Below are positions 1 through 7,731 of a stretch of 57,573 nt of DNA, piece by piece. Under the pieces are notes generated by a model, which was not told the DNA's origin, ran no database searches, and saw only the letters and a program-made list of their open reading frames with translations. The position numbers and the translations under genes are program-made. Each line of letters starts with the position of its first letter. Within the stretch, counting starts at the first letter, position 1. The DNA comes from Lachnospiraceae bacterium (GTDB lineage Bacteria > Bacillota > Clostridia > Lachnospirales > Lachnospiraceae), in NCBI GenBank assembly GCA_017396145.1, contig JAFQMS010000022.1:1-57573 (forward strand), in the 5' to 3' direction.

Positions 1-40
1 ATAGGGCCTTTAGGATAATTAATGGGGAGCCGTATCATAA

Positions 41-329
41 GTAGGGGTGGATTTCGCAGATGGTGAAGAGATTGACTATTATCTTGAAATTATACATTCT
101 ACAGCACATCTTATAATGGAATTTTCTAAGGGAAGGGGATTTGAGAAGTCCTCAGGCAAAGGCAACTAAGGTATGGATAACAAAAGCAGGTAAGTGTTTG
201 TTGGAAAATAATAATTCAGATATTCCGAGTGTTGCACTTAGAAATATTATGCGTATTATAGAAGCTCGTAGTACAGAAGTTGTGAATAAGTGGTATTCGT
301 TCTATGGCGAAATTGAATATTATTGTTAA
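41..329 (+). pseudogene. Frameshifted DUF4160-like remnant
   Basis: The 3' part, readable from a TTG at 141, encodes 62 residues (KVWITKAGKCLLENNN, then a segment ending NKWYSFYGEIEYYC). It resembles the C-terminal half of DUF4160 proteins, which are small and often near toxin-antitoxin or phage genes. The 5' part lies in a different frame: positions 41-169 stay open and read VDFADGEEIDYYLEIIHS and SKGRGFEKSS before a stop. Conserved-looking text switches frame near 135-145, so I read this as a frameshifted, degenerate copy whose start lies at or before the window edge. It has no ribosome site of its own. The family call is from memory of the sequence pattern. Confidence 0.4.
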
Positions 330-339
330 TTTAATTAAA

Positions 340-404
340 GGGGGCTGTCGCTTTAAAGGAATTAATTAATTAATTTCCTGAAGCGACTGCCCCCCCCTTT
401 TTTT
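340..404. terminator. Bidirectional intrinsic terminator
   Basis: A long inverted repeat pairs GGGGGCTGTCGCTT at 340-353 with AAGCGACTGCCCCC at 381-394, and the loop region is itself AT-palindromic. It is followed by a T tract at 398-404 on the plus strand and preceded by A-rich sequence. It lies between the DUF4160 remnant and the convergent XRE gene and could serve both. Confidence 0.75.
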
Positions 405-469
405 ATTGTAATGCGCCTAGTGGTACATATTTAATAATTACATATGGTAAATCTGTCTGTAATAATTGG

Positions 470-898
470 TTATTGTTGTCTGGATAATTTTATGTCGATG
501 AGAGCACAGATTTCAAATTTATCATTATCAGATAGAAGATTGTAATTGTAGATGAGTTCCTTTTCATCAGGGGAGAGGTATGCATATTTATTCTTATTAA
601 CCGGGTCGTTTATGAAATCAAGATATTTTGTCAGTTTGTCGCCAACTAAAGTCTTTGCTGGTGCATCATAGTATTCATCTCTATCGACATCCATGGTCAT
701 GGATAATAAATCATCTACAGATATTTTATATAAGCCAGCGAGCTTGTACATCACTTGAGCACCGGGAATACTTTTGCCTGTTTCGTAACTGGAATAGGTC
801 TGCCTTACCGTTCCTATTGAACTTGCAACATAATCCTGAGTGTAATTATGGGATTTTCGCAGCTCTTTCAGCTTGTTAGGAATAAAATCATTGTTCAT
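470..898 (-). CDS. XRE-family helix-turn-helix regulator
   Basis: A 142-residue DNA-binding protein. Residues 8-63 form a typical HTH_3 domain (LKELRKSHNYTQDYVASSIG, then RQTYSSYETGKSIPG). The rest is a charged helical tail without a recognisable ligand domain. The start is set by a GGAG-type site reading TTGGAGATTTACC just before the ATG. It is divergent from the T7SS operon across about 215 bases that hold a promoter and two palindromes, so it is the obvious candidate regulator of that operon and of itself. That link is inference. HTH identity is firm; the regulated genes are not known. Confidence 0.85.
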   Translation of the reverse strand: MNNDFIPNKLKELRKSHNYTQDYVASSIGTVRQTYSSYETGKSIPGAQVMYKLAGLYKISVDDLLSMTMDVDRDEYYDAPAKTLVGDKLTKYLDFINDPVNKNKYAYLSPDEKELIYNYNLLSDNDKFEICALIDIKLSRQQ

Positions 899-971
899 GG
901 TAAATCTCCAATCATTTTGTATTTTGTAACGGATTTAGCTGGTACAAATATATATACCCCATAAAGCAGAA

Positions 972-983
972 AGTATTAATACT
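972..983. promoter_or_regulatory. Perfect 12-bp palindrome, candidate XRE operator
   Basis: AGTATTAATACT is a perfect palindrome about 75 bases upstream of the XRE start and 46 bases upstream of the -35 box of the T7SS promoter. A related imperfect repeat, ACTAT-4-ATAGT, lies at 1034-1047 between the -35 and -10 boxes. Short XRE repressors commonly bind such sites in divergent promoters. The binding assignment is inference. Confidence 0.35.
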
Positions 984-1028
984 ATGTTAAATTATAGAGA
1001 ATTTGCACAAAAGAAAAGTTAAAAAGTG

Positions 1029-1057
1029 TTGCGACTATATGCATAGTATGTTAAAAT
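1029..1057 (+). promoter_or_regulatory. Sigma-A-type promoter of the T7SS operon
   Basis: TTGCGA at 1029-1034 and TAAAAT at 1052-1057 are separated by exactly 17 bases, 58 bases before the EssC start. The spacer carries an ACTAT/ATAGT inverted repeat that could be an operator. No other good promoter was found before the WXG100 genes. Confidence 0.55.
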
Positions 1058-1115
1058 ATGTGGCAAAAGATGCGGAAATGTAGTTTTTTGTAGAAGCTAC
1101 CACAGGGTGATACGG

Positions 1116-4100
1116 ATGATAGTAAATTTAATTAAAGAGTTTCAGATATATTCAGTTACATTACCAGACAAGGTTAAGGGACAGTTTTGGTTAGAGGATG
1201 CGGATGAGAAGGGGAAGATAAGGAAATTAATTAGCATAGAGGCTGAGAATAATCAATGGACTATTAGTAGTTCGGGAAAGGCAAAGCTGCTAGATAATAA
1301 AGGTAGTGAGATTGATAGTGCGCAATTAAGACCACTTGAATTACTTTTTGTGTCAATTGCAAATGAAGAAAAGCAGTCTATTATTTTTGCGGAACCAATG
1401 GATGGGAGTCGAAAAGCTTACAAAAGATATGTTGTAAGATGTGATGATGCTTATACCATAGGTCGTAATTTGGACAATAACATAGTTTTTGATAATAAAT
1501 ATATTTCAGGAAGACATGCAGTATTAAAGTATTCCAATGGTAAATGGAAGATAGAAGATTGTAACAGCAGTAATGGCACATATGTTAACGGATGCCGTGT
1601 TACAGATAAGATTTTAAACGCGGGCGACTTGGTATATATGATGGGATTGAAAATTATAGTGGGTGCAGGATATTTTGCTATAAATAATCCAGATGATCTG
1701 TTGAAGATTTCATCGTCAACACTGATAGATTATATTTCACAGGAAATAGATACAAAGAAAAAAGAAACAGAATTACCTGAAACAGATTTTTATTATGTAT
1801 CACCAAGATTTAAGAGGGAGATTGAAACAGCAGAGATTAAACTTGACCAACCACCGTCACAGACGGAAGTTGAAAAAATGCCTTTGGCCCTTGTGATAGG
1901 TCCATCTTTAACTATGGGAATGGCATCATTGGCAACCGCAGGTTTTACAATTCATAATATCGTAAGCAATGGCAGAGATATGATATCAGCTATGCCAACG
2001 CTGATGATGTCTGTAAGTATGCTTCTTGGAACTGTAATGTGGCCTTTGCTTATAAAGCATTATGATAAAAAGCAGAGAATAGCAAAGGAACAGAAGAGAC
2101 AGTCTAAGTATTTGGCATATCTTGATGAAACAAGAGACAAGATAAAGCGTATTTGCAAGATACAGACAGATATTATTAATGAGAATGTAGTATCCGTAGC
2201 CGATTGTGTGAAGAGAGTAGAAGAACGTTCCAGCAATTTGTGGGAGAGAACTATCAATCATAAAGATTTTCTAAATATTAGGATAGGTATAGGAACGATT
2301 CCTATGTATATAAAGATGGATTATCAGCCAAAGCGATTCACATTAGAGGATGATAATCTTTGGGATGCTATGCTGTCTTTGGCAAACGAGCCAAAGGAAC
2401 TAAAAAATGTACCAATAGGTGTTTCTTTAGTTGAAAAAAGATTTGTAGGACTTGTTGGAGATAAAAGCAAGCGAGAAAACCTGCTAAAAACAATGCTTAT
2501 TCAGATGTTTGCATTGCATAGCTATGATGAACTAAAAGTTGTATTTATCGGTAATAACGATGAAGAGTGGGATTTTGTAAAGTTTGTTCCGCATATATGG
2601 GATGACGAGAGAAAGAATAGGTATTACGCTAATTGTTCAAATGACTTGAAGGAGTTAAGTCTGTTGCTGGAAAAGAATATTCTGGTGAGACAGGATAAGG
2701 AAACAACAGAGTCTGTTACGGATGAACCTTATTATGCCATTGTAGCAACTAACAAGGAATTGGTTGATAAGTGTGAACCGTTACAAAAGCTAATTAAGTA
2801 TAAAAATAATAGGGGATTTTCTGTATTGCTTGTTTATGATGAGTTGAAGAATCTGCCTAAAGAGATTACTACAGTTATATCTGTGACAAGTAATGATTAC
2901 AAAATATTTGATAAAAAAGATACAACAGGTAGTTACATAAAGTTTATGCCAGAGATGATAGAAGATAGCCTGGCAGATAATGTGGCAAGAAAAGTAGCAG
3001 ATATAAAATTGGATATTGGAAATGCAAAATATGGATTTCCTAAACAACTTCCGTTTTTAGAAATGTTTGATGCAGGTAAAGTCGAACATCTAAATGTACT
3101 TACTAGATGGAAGGAGAATAATCCGGTAGTTACATTACAGACACCGGTTGGTGTAGATAATGCAGGTGGGGAGTTTAAGCTGGATTTGCACGAAAAGTTC
3201 CACGGACCACATGGACTAGTTGCAGGTATGACAGGTTCTGGTAAATCAGAATTCATTATCACCTATATTCTGTCAATGGCGGTTAACTATCATCCTGATG
3301 AAGTTGCGTTCGTATTAATTGACTATAAGGGTGGTGGACTTGCAGGAGCCTTTGAAGATACTAAGAATGGTATAAAACTACCTCATCTTGCGGGAACAAT
3401 TACTAATTTAGATGGAGCTTCTGTCAGAAGGTCACTTACTTCAATACAAAGTGAGCTTCGAAGAAGACAGGCAATATTTAATGATGTTAGAGAAGTATCC
3501 AACGAAGGAACAATAGATATTTATAAATACCAGAGATTATATAGGGAAGGTATAGTTAGTGTTCCGCTACCGCATCTTTTCATAATATCTGATGAGTTTG
3601 CCGAGTTGAAGAAGCAACAGCCTGAGTTCATGGATGAACTTATTTCAGCCGCAAGAATAGGTAGAAGTTTAGGTGTGCATTTGATACTTGCTACACAAAA
3701 ACCTAGTGGTGTGGTTGATGATCAGATTTGGAGTAACTCCAAGTTCAGAGTATGTCTTAAGGTACAGGAAAAGGCTGACAGTATGGATATGATTAAATGC
3801 CCAGATGCAGCAGAATTATCAGATACAGGTAGGTTTTATCTACAGGTTGGATTTAATGAATTATTTGCTCAGGGGCAATCAGCATGGTGTGGTGCAGAAT
3901 ATGTACCAGCTAATACTTGTGAAAAACATGAAGAGTATGGAATAAGCGTTATTAATAATCTTGGAAATGTTTTGTTGACAAAAAGATTAGATACAGAAAA
4001 GAAAACTGGTACTGCAAGATATAAGCAAATTGTTGCTATTGTTAGATATCTTTCAGAAATTGCATGCGAAGAGAATGTGGGTACAAGACCATTGTGGTTG

Positions 4101-5654
4101 CCACCTATACCAGCGAAAACATATGTTTCCGAATTAGCAGATAAATATGGATACAACGCACTTAATTATAATATTAATCCAATAATCGGTGAATATGACG
4201 ATCCATATAATCAAAAGCAGGGATTGTTAACTTTGCCATTGTCCAAAGAAGGTAACTGTGTAATATATGGCTCTGCCGGAAGTGGTAAGACAACATTTTT
4301 AACAACCCTTTGTTATTCGTTAATTACCAGTTATGATGCGAATGCTCTTAATATGTATATTATGGATTTTGGTTCAGAAACTTTAAAGATGTTTGAGCGT
4401 GCTCCGCAAGTTGGTGATGTGATTCTTTCGAACGATGAAGAAAAGATTAACAATCTGTTTAAGATGTTATCCAAGGAAATTGTAACAAGAAAAAGAGAGT
4501 TTGCAGCTTATGGCGGCGATTACGATAACTATAACAAGAAGTCGGGGAAAACTAAGCCGGCAATTGTTGTTGTAATTAATAACTATATGGCATTTGCAGA
4601 ATTATTTGATTATCTTTCTGGCGAGTTAATGTTGTTAACAAGAGATGGAGTTAAGTATGGAATTTACTTTGTTATGAGCTGTAGTTCAACTAATGCCATA
4701 AGGTTTAATCTTTTGCAAAACTTTAAGCAACTGTTAACACTTGAACTTAATGATGAGACCGGGTATTCAGGAATTGTAGGTAAAACAGAAGGTGTTCTCC
4801 CTGCTAAGTATAAAGGAAGAGGACTTGTTGCACTTGATAAAGTATACGAGTTCCAGACAGCACATGCTATAGAAAGTGATGATGAATACGAAAGTATTAA
4901 AAAGATGTGTACGGACATTGCTGCTTGTGCAGATAGTTATGCAGTTAAGGTACCAGTATTACCTGAGGTGGTTGACTTAGAGTTTGTAAGAAGTGTTGCT
5001 AATAGTATAGAGAGGCTTCCTATAGGTGTTAATAAACATACATTGGAGATTAACACTATAAATCTAAGAAATAAGCTTATGTATGTAATTATGACGCAGC
5101 AGTTGTCAAATGTATGCAGTTTTATATGTGAGATGACAAATGTACTCAACAGTATGGATGTTGAGACGGTAATTGTAGACATTGAAGAAAATGTTACAGG
5201 TGCTTCGGGAAGATATATATCTAAAGATGTAATGGAATACATAGAAGAAATCCTTACAGCTTATGAAAACCATGATGATAATGAGAAGGCAGGAGAGCAG
5301 GTTATTATTTTCTGTGGATTTGCCAAGGTATTAGAGCAAATGGATATGCAACTCAAAAAAGAATTCAACAAGATGTTGGAGAAAGTTGATTTGTCTCAAA
5401 AGACTCACTACATATTTGCTGATACCGTACCAAGAATTAAGACATATTCTAGTGAAATGTGGTATCGAAGCAATATTGGCTCGAGCGATGGAATATGGAT
5501 TGGTGATGGTATAACTCAACAGTATACATTGCAAACTGGTAAGTCAGATTACAGTCTTAACGAAGAAATTGGTAATATGTATGGTCACATAGTGACTAAT
5601 GGAAAATGCCAGTTAGTTAAATTACTTGGCAGTGCCGGAGAGGGAAAGGAGTAA
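1116..5654 (+). CDS. essC: EssC-like T7SS FtsK/SpoIIIE ATPase
   Basis: The membrane motor of type VII secretion, 1512 residues. An FHA domain sits at about 110-182 (YTIGRNLDNNIVF, SGRHAVL, SSNGTYVNG). Two membrane segments follow at about 255-279 and 291-313. The first ATPase domain has Walker A GMTGSGKS at about 704-711 and Walker B-like VLIDYKGGG near 735. A second has GSAGSGKT at about 1052-1059 and MYIMDFGSE. A third, degenerate ATPase-like domain is at the C-terminus. Length and order match EssC of Firmicutes T7SSb, but only one clear FHA domain is visible where staphylococcal EssC has two. I prefer the ATG at 1116 because AGGGTGAT at 1104-1111 is a good ribosome site. The in-frame GTG at 1107 lies inside it. 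Confidence 0.93.
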   Translation: MIVNLIKEFQIYSVTLPDKVKGQFWLEDADEKGKIRKLISIEAENNQWTISSSGKAKLLDNKGSEIDSAQLRPLELLFVSIANEEKQSIIFAEPMDGSRKAYKRYVVRCDDAYTIGRNLDNNIVFDNKYISGRHAVLKYSNGKWKIEDCNSSNGTYVNGCRVTDKILNAGDLVYMMGLKIIVGAGYFAINNPDDLLKISSSTLIDYISQEIDTKKKETELPETDFYYVSPRFKREIETAEIKLDQPPSQTEVEKMPLALVIGPSLTMGMASLATAGFTIHNIVSNGRDMISAMPTLMMSVSMLLGTVMWPLLIKHYDKKQRIAKEQKRQSKYLAYLDETRDKIKRICKIQTDIINENVVSVADCVKRVEERSSNLWERTINHKDFLNIRIGIGTIPMYIKMDYQPKRFTLEDDNLWDAMLSLANEPKELKNVPIGVSLVEKRFVGLVGDKSKRENLLKTMLIQMFALHSYDELKVVFIGNNDEEWDFVKFVPHIWDDERKNRYYANCSNDLKELSLLLEKNILVRQDKETTESVTDEPYYAIVATNKELVDKCEPLQKLIKYKNNRGFSVLLVYDELKNLPKEITTVISVTSNDYKIFDKKDTTGSYIKFMPEMIEDSLADNVARKVADIKLDIGNAKYGFPKQLPFLEMFDAGKVEHLNVLTRWKENNPVVTLQTPVGVDNAGGEFKLDLHEKFHGPHGLVAGMTGSGKSEFIITYILSMAVNYHPDEVAFVLIDYKGGGLAGAFEDTKNGIKLPHLAGTITNLDGASVRRSLTSIQSELRRRQAIFNDVREVSNEGTIDIYKYQRLYREGIVSVPLPHLFIISDEFAELKKQQPEFMDELISAARIGRSLGVHLILATQKPSGVVDDQIWSNSKFRVCLKVQEKADSMDMIKCPDAAELSDTGRFYLQVGFNELFAQGQSAWCGAEYVPANTCEKHEEYGISVINNLGNVLLTKRLDTEKKTGTARYKQIVAIVRYLSEIACEENVGTRPLWLPPIPAKTYVSELADKYGYNALNYNINPIIGEYDDPYNQKQGLLTLPLSKEGNCVIYGSAGSGKTTFLTTLCYSLITSYDANALNMYIMDFGSETLKMFERAPQVGDVILSNDEEKINNLFKMLSKEIVTRKREFAAYGGDYDNYNKKSGKTKPAIVVVINNYMAFAELFDYLSGELMLLTRDGVKYGIYFVMSCSSTNAIRFNLLQNFKQLLTLELNDETGYSGIVGKTEGVLPAKYKGRGLVALDKVYEFQTAHAIESDDEYESIKKMCTDIAACADSYAVKVPVLPEVVDLEFVRSVANSIERLPIGVNKHTLEINTINLRNKLMYVIMTQQLSNVCSFICEMTNVLNSMDVETVIVDIEENVTGASGRYISKDVMEYIEEILTAYENHDDNEKAGEQVIIFCGFAKVLEQMDMQLKKEFNKMLEKVDLSQKTHYIFADTVPRIKTYSSEMWYRSNIGSSDGIWIGDGITQQYTLQTGKSDYSLNEEIGNMYGHIVTNGKCQLVKLLGSAGEGKE

Positions 5655-5657
5655 TCA

Positions 5658-5909
5658 GTGAAAGAAGTATTGGTAGAAGTGTTTGTTCCAACAATTAATA
5701 AAACCTACGATATTTATATTCCTATTCAGTTTCCTTTATTTAAGATAAAGAAAATGATTGGCAAATCGGTAAGCGAATTATCTATGGGGCAGTATGCATG
5801 GGACAATGAAGTCATTCTCTGTAATAGGGAGGATGGTAGCATTCTAAACATTAATTTATCAGCTATTGAACTGGATATTAAGGATGGTGCAAGGCTGATG
5901 TTAATATAG
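5658..5909 (+). CDS. YukD/EsaB-like ubiquitin-fold T7SS protein
   Basis: An 83-residue protein with the size, beta-rich pattern and terminal motif (DIKDGARLMLI) of YukD/EsaB. These are ubiquitin-fold proteins that accompany EssC in Firmicutes T7SS and regulate or assist secretion. It starts with GTG three bases after the essC stop, with AAAGGAG inside the end of essC, so the two are translationally coupled. Assignment rests on length, fold pattern and position; sequence identity in this family is low. Confidence 0.75.
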   Translation: MKEVLVEVFVPTINKTYDIYIPIQFPLFKIKKMIGKSVSELSMGQYAWDNEVILCNREDGSILNINLSAIELDIKDGARLMLI

Positions 5910-5944
5910 TCAAATCATAGAAAAGAAATATGTTTTGATTAGAA

Positions 5945-5998
5945 AATATGTGATGTATAAGTGCTGCAATATATCACATATTAACAAATTTGCAGCAC
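5945..5998 (+). promoter_or_regulatory. Interleaved inverted repeats in the WXG100 leader
   Basis: Two perfect inverted repeats are interlocked. AATATGTGAT (5945-5954) pairs with ATCACATATT (5973-5982), and GTGCTGCAA (5961-5969) pairs with TTGCAGCAC (5990-5998). The order is A-B-A'-B', so the RNA can fold into either hairpin or an H-type pseudoknot, but not two independent hairpins. The last arm ends five bases before the ATGGAG ribosome site of the first WXG100 gene. This suggests a translational or processing switch. It does not match a named RNA class known to me. Confidence 0.5.
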
Positions 5999-6015
5999 AG
6001 AAATGGAGAATAATT

Positions 6016-6318
6016 ATGGCAAGAGTAATTCAAGTAACACCAAGTGAGTTGCGTAATGCAGCTACAAAAATCGAGAGTCTCGCAGGAGATTACAAATCAC
6101 AATACGACCTTCTCTACAGTGAGACAGGAGCTATGGCAACTTCATGGAATGGAGAAGATAATCTGGCATTTATCAACCAGATAGATGGTTTCAGAGATGA
6201 TTTTGCTCATATGTATGAGCTTATGAATCAGTATGTAAGCTTTTTGAGAAATAGTGCTCAAAACTATGACGATACACAGCAGGCAGTTATTTCAAGTGCT
6301 AAGCAGTTAACAAACTAA
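6016..6318 (+). CDS. WXG100 protein (EsxA-like)
   Basis: A 100-residue helical hairpin protein starting MARVIQVTPSELRNAA, with the turn motif SWNGED (W-x-G) near residue 45 and a second helix ending in NYDDTQQAV. This matches the WXG100/ESAT-6 family, secreted as dimers by EssC. The reading frame is open further upstream, but ATGGAG at 6003-6008 supports the ATG at 6016 and gives the canonical family length. It lies downstream of the interlocked repeats at 5945-5998 and 13 bases before the second WXG100 gene. Confidence 0.92.
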   Translation: MARVIQVTPSELRNAATKIESLAGDYKSQYDLLYSETGAMATSWNGEDNLAFINQIDGFRDDFAHMYELMNQYVSFLRNSAQNYDDTQQAVISSAKQLTN

Positions 6319-6331
6319 GGAGGATGTAAAG

Positions 6332-6631
6332 ATGGCAGAAGGAATTCAGATTTCAACTCAAGTGCTTACAGATACAGCACAAAAACTTAGAAATATCAAT
6401 ATGGAGTTATCAGATAAATTAGAGCAGATTAACATTGCAATGAACTCTCTTGAAAACACATGGAGAAGTGATGCAGCAACAGATATCAGAAGTGCAATGA
6501 ATGCTTTAAGACCAACATTTGAAAGATATGAAGAGATTGTTGAATCATATGCAAGATTCTTGGTTAATACAGCTGAGTCATATGAGGCAACAGAGAGCGC
6601 TATTCAAAATAACGCTCAGCAATTTAGTTAG
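6332..6631 (+). CDS. WXG100 protein, second of pair (EsxB-like)
   Basis: A 99-residue WXG100-family protein (MAEGIQISTQVLTDTAQKL). The turn motif is TWRSDA, so the usual glycine of W-x-G is serine. The C-terminus has YARFLVNTAESYEATE, with a Y-x-x-x-D/E-like export signal. AAGGAGG lies just upstream of the ATG. It probably forms a heterodimer with the preceding protein, as tandem WXG100 pairs usually do. A hairpin with a short T tract follows directly at 6646-6712. Confidence 0.9.
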   Translation: MAEGIQISTQVLTDTAQKLRNINMELSDKLEQINIAMNSLENTWRSDAATDIRSAMNALRPTFERYEEIVESYARFLVNTAESYEATESAIQNNAQQFS

Positions 6632-6645
6632 AAACAATATGAAGG

Positions 6646-6712
6646 ACGCACACTTTGATAATTAGGCGATAAAGTGGCTTGTAAATGTAAGAAGTAAAAA
6701 GTGTGCGTTTTT
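6646..6712 (+). terminator. Hairpin after the WXG100 pair, likely attenuator
   Basis: ACGCACACTTT (6646-6656) pairs perfectly with AAAGTGTGCGT (6698-6708) across a long loop and is followed by TTTTC. The weak U tract suggests partial termination. That would leave the abundant WXG100 transcript separate from, and higher than, the downstream signalling and effector genes. Expression consequence is inference. Confidence 0.55.
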
Positions 6713-6717
6713 CTTGA

Positions 6718-7731
6718 ATGGATGTGATTCATATCAACAAGGTTAAGATTATTACTAAATTAGGAACTACTAAACTGGTAATAAAAGGACAAAAAGGCCA
6801 ACACATAAGTGAAAGAGAAGCATATGCAATCAATACAGAAGAAGTGTCAGGGCTACTAAAGGTCAAAATAGAACAGGAGCAAAGTAGCTTTATTCTTAGC
6901 TACGATATTTCTGGATTAGTTAGTCTTAAGGATTTTGTAGGTATATCACTTAATCGAAGAACATTTACGGTAATACTAGCATCTATTGTTAATACATTAA
7001 AGATGCTGGAAGAAAACTATTTCTCCAAAAGCTATCTTTTATTAAATATAGATAAAGTTATGATAAAACCTACGACTTATGATGTGTTCTTTATTGCTGT
7101 TCCAATACAAGGATTTGAAAGCGAAGGCAGTCTTAAGGAGTTGTTACTTGATATTAAAAGGTATGCAAAATTCGAGAGAAAAGAAAGCACAGGATACATA
7201 GAAGAGTATATTCAGGTTTTAAACCGGGGAATTAATTTTTCAATGTTTGACTTAGAAGAATACATTAAAGAACTCATTAAGTCAGGAGAGATTATTAGTA
7301 CTGTAAGTAATTCTGTGAAAGTAAATATTCAAGATGAAAAGAAGGATAACAAAACATATAATCCATTAGGAATTTTGGCAGGCAGTAGAGCAATGTCAGA
7401 CGCAGAATCTGTCTATAGATTACATAGGACTAAAACTGGAGAGATGCTTGTAGTTAACAATCACAGGTATAGTATCGGAAAGTCTGAACAATGTAATTAT
7501 TGTATATGTGATAACAGGGCAATTAGTAGAATACATGCATCATTAATTCTTAAAGGAAGCGAATGCTATATATGTGATGAAGGCTCCATGAATGGAACTT
7601 TTATTAATGGCACTAGAATCTTAGTAGGACAGGAAAAAGAATTATATGATGGAAATATAATACAACTTGCAGATGAAGAATTCATACTGGAAAGAGTAAG
7701 GATTGGAGGGCAAGAATGTCAGATGAAATAA
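6718..7731 (+). CDS. DUF6382-FHA protein, possible pseudokinase adaptor
   Basis: A 337-residue soluble protein. The first ~200 residues match the DUF6382 pattern and include LLLNIDKVMIKPTTYDVFF. This looks like a degenerate kinase catalytic loop followed by a beta hairpin, reminiscent of the YukC/EssB pseudokinase fold. A C-terminal FHA domain covers about 235-330 (YSIGKSEQCNYCICDN, ISRIHASLI, SMNGTFINGTRI) and should bind phosphothreonine. The ATG at 6718 has no clear ribosome site, and the hairpin of the attenuator ends only nine bases before it, so translation may depend on RNA folding. It overlaps the next gene by 16 bases. The EssB-like reading is inference; there is no membrane segment. 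Confidence 0.7.
   Translation: MDVIHINKVKIITKLGTTKLVIKGQKGQHISEREAYAINTEEVSGLLKVKIEQEQSSFILSYDISGLVSLKDFVGISLNRRTFTVILASIVNTLKMLEENYFSKSYLLLNIDKVMIKPTTYDVFFIAVPIQGFESEGSLKELLLDIKRYAKFERKESTGYIEEYIQVLNRGINFSMFDLEEYIKELIKSGEIISTVSNSVKVNIQDEKKDNKTYNPLGILAGSRAMSDAESVYRLHRTKTGEMLVVNNHRYSIGKSEQCNYCICDNRAISRIHASLILKGSECYICDEGSMNGTFINGTRILVGQEKELYDGNIIQLADEEFILERVRIGGQECQMK

Noticed and set aside
628-879. Plus-strand frame opposite the XRE gene
   Set aside because: Antisense shadow of a clear HTH gene; no ribosome site or family match.
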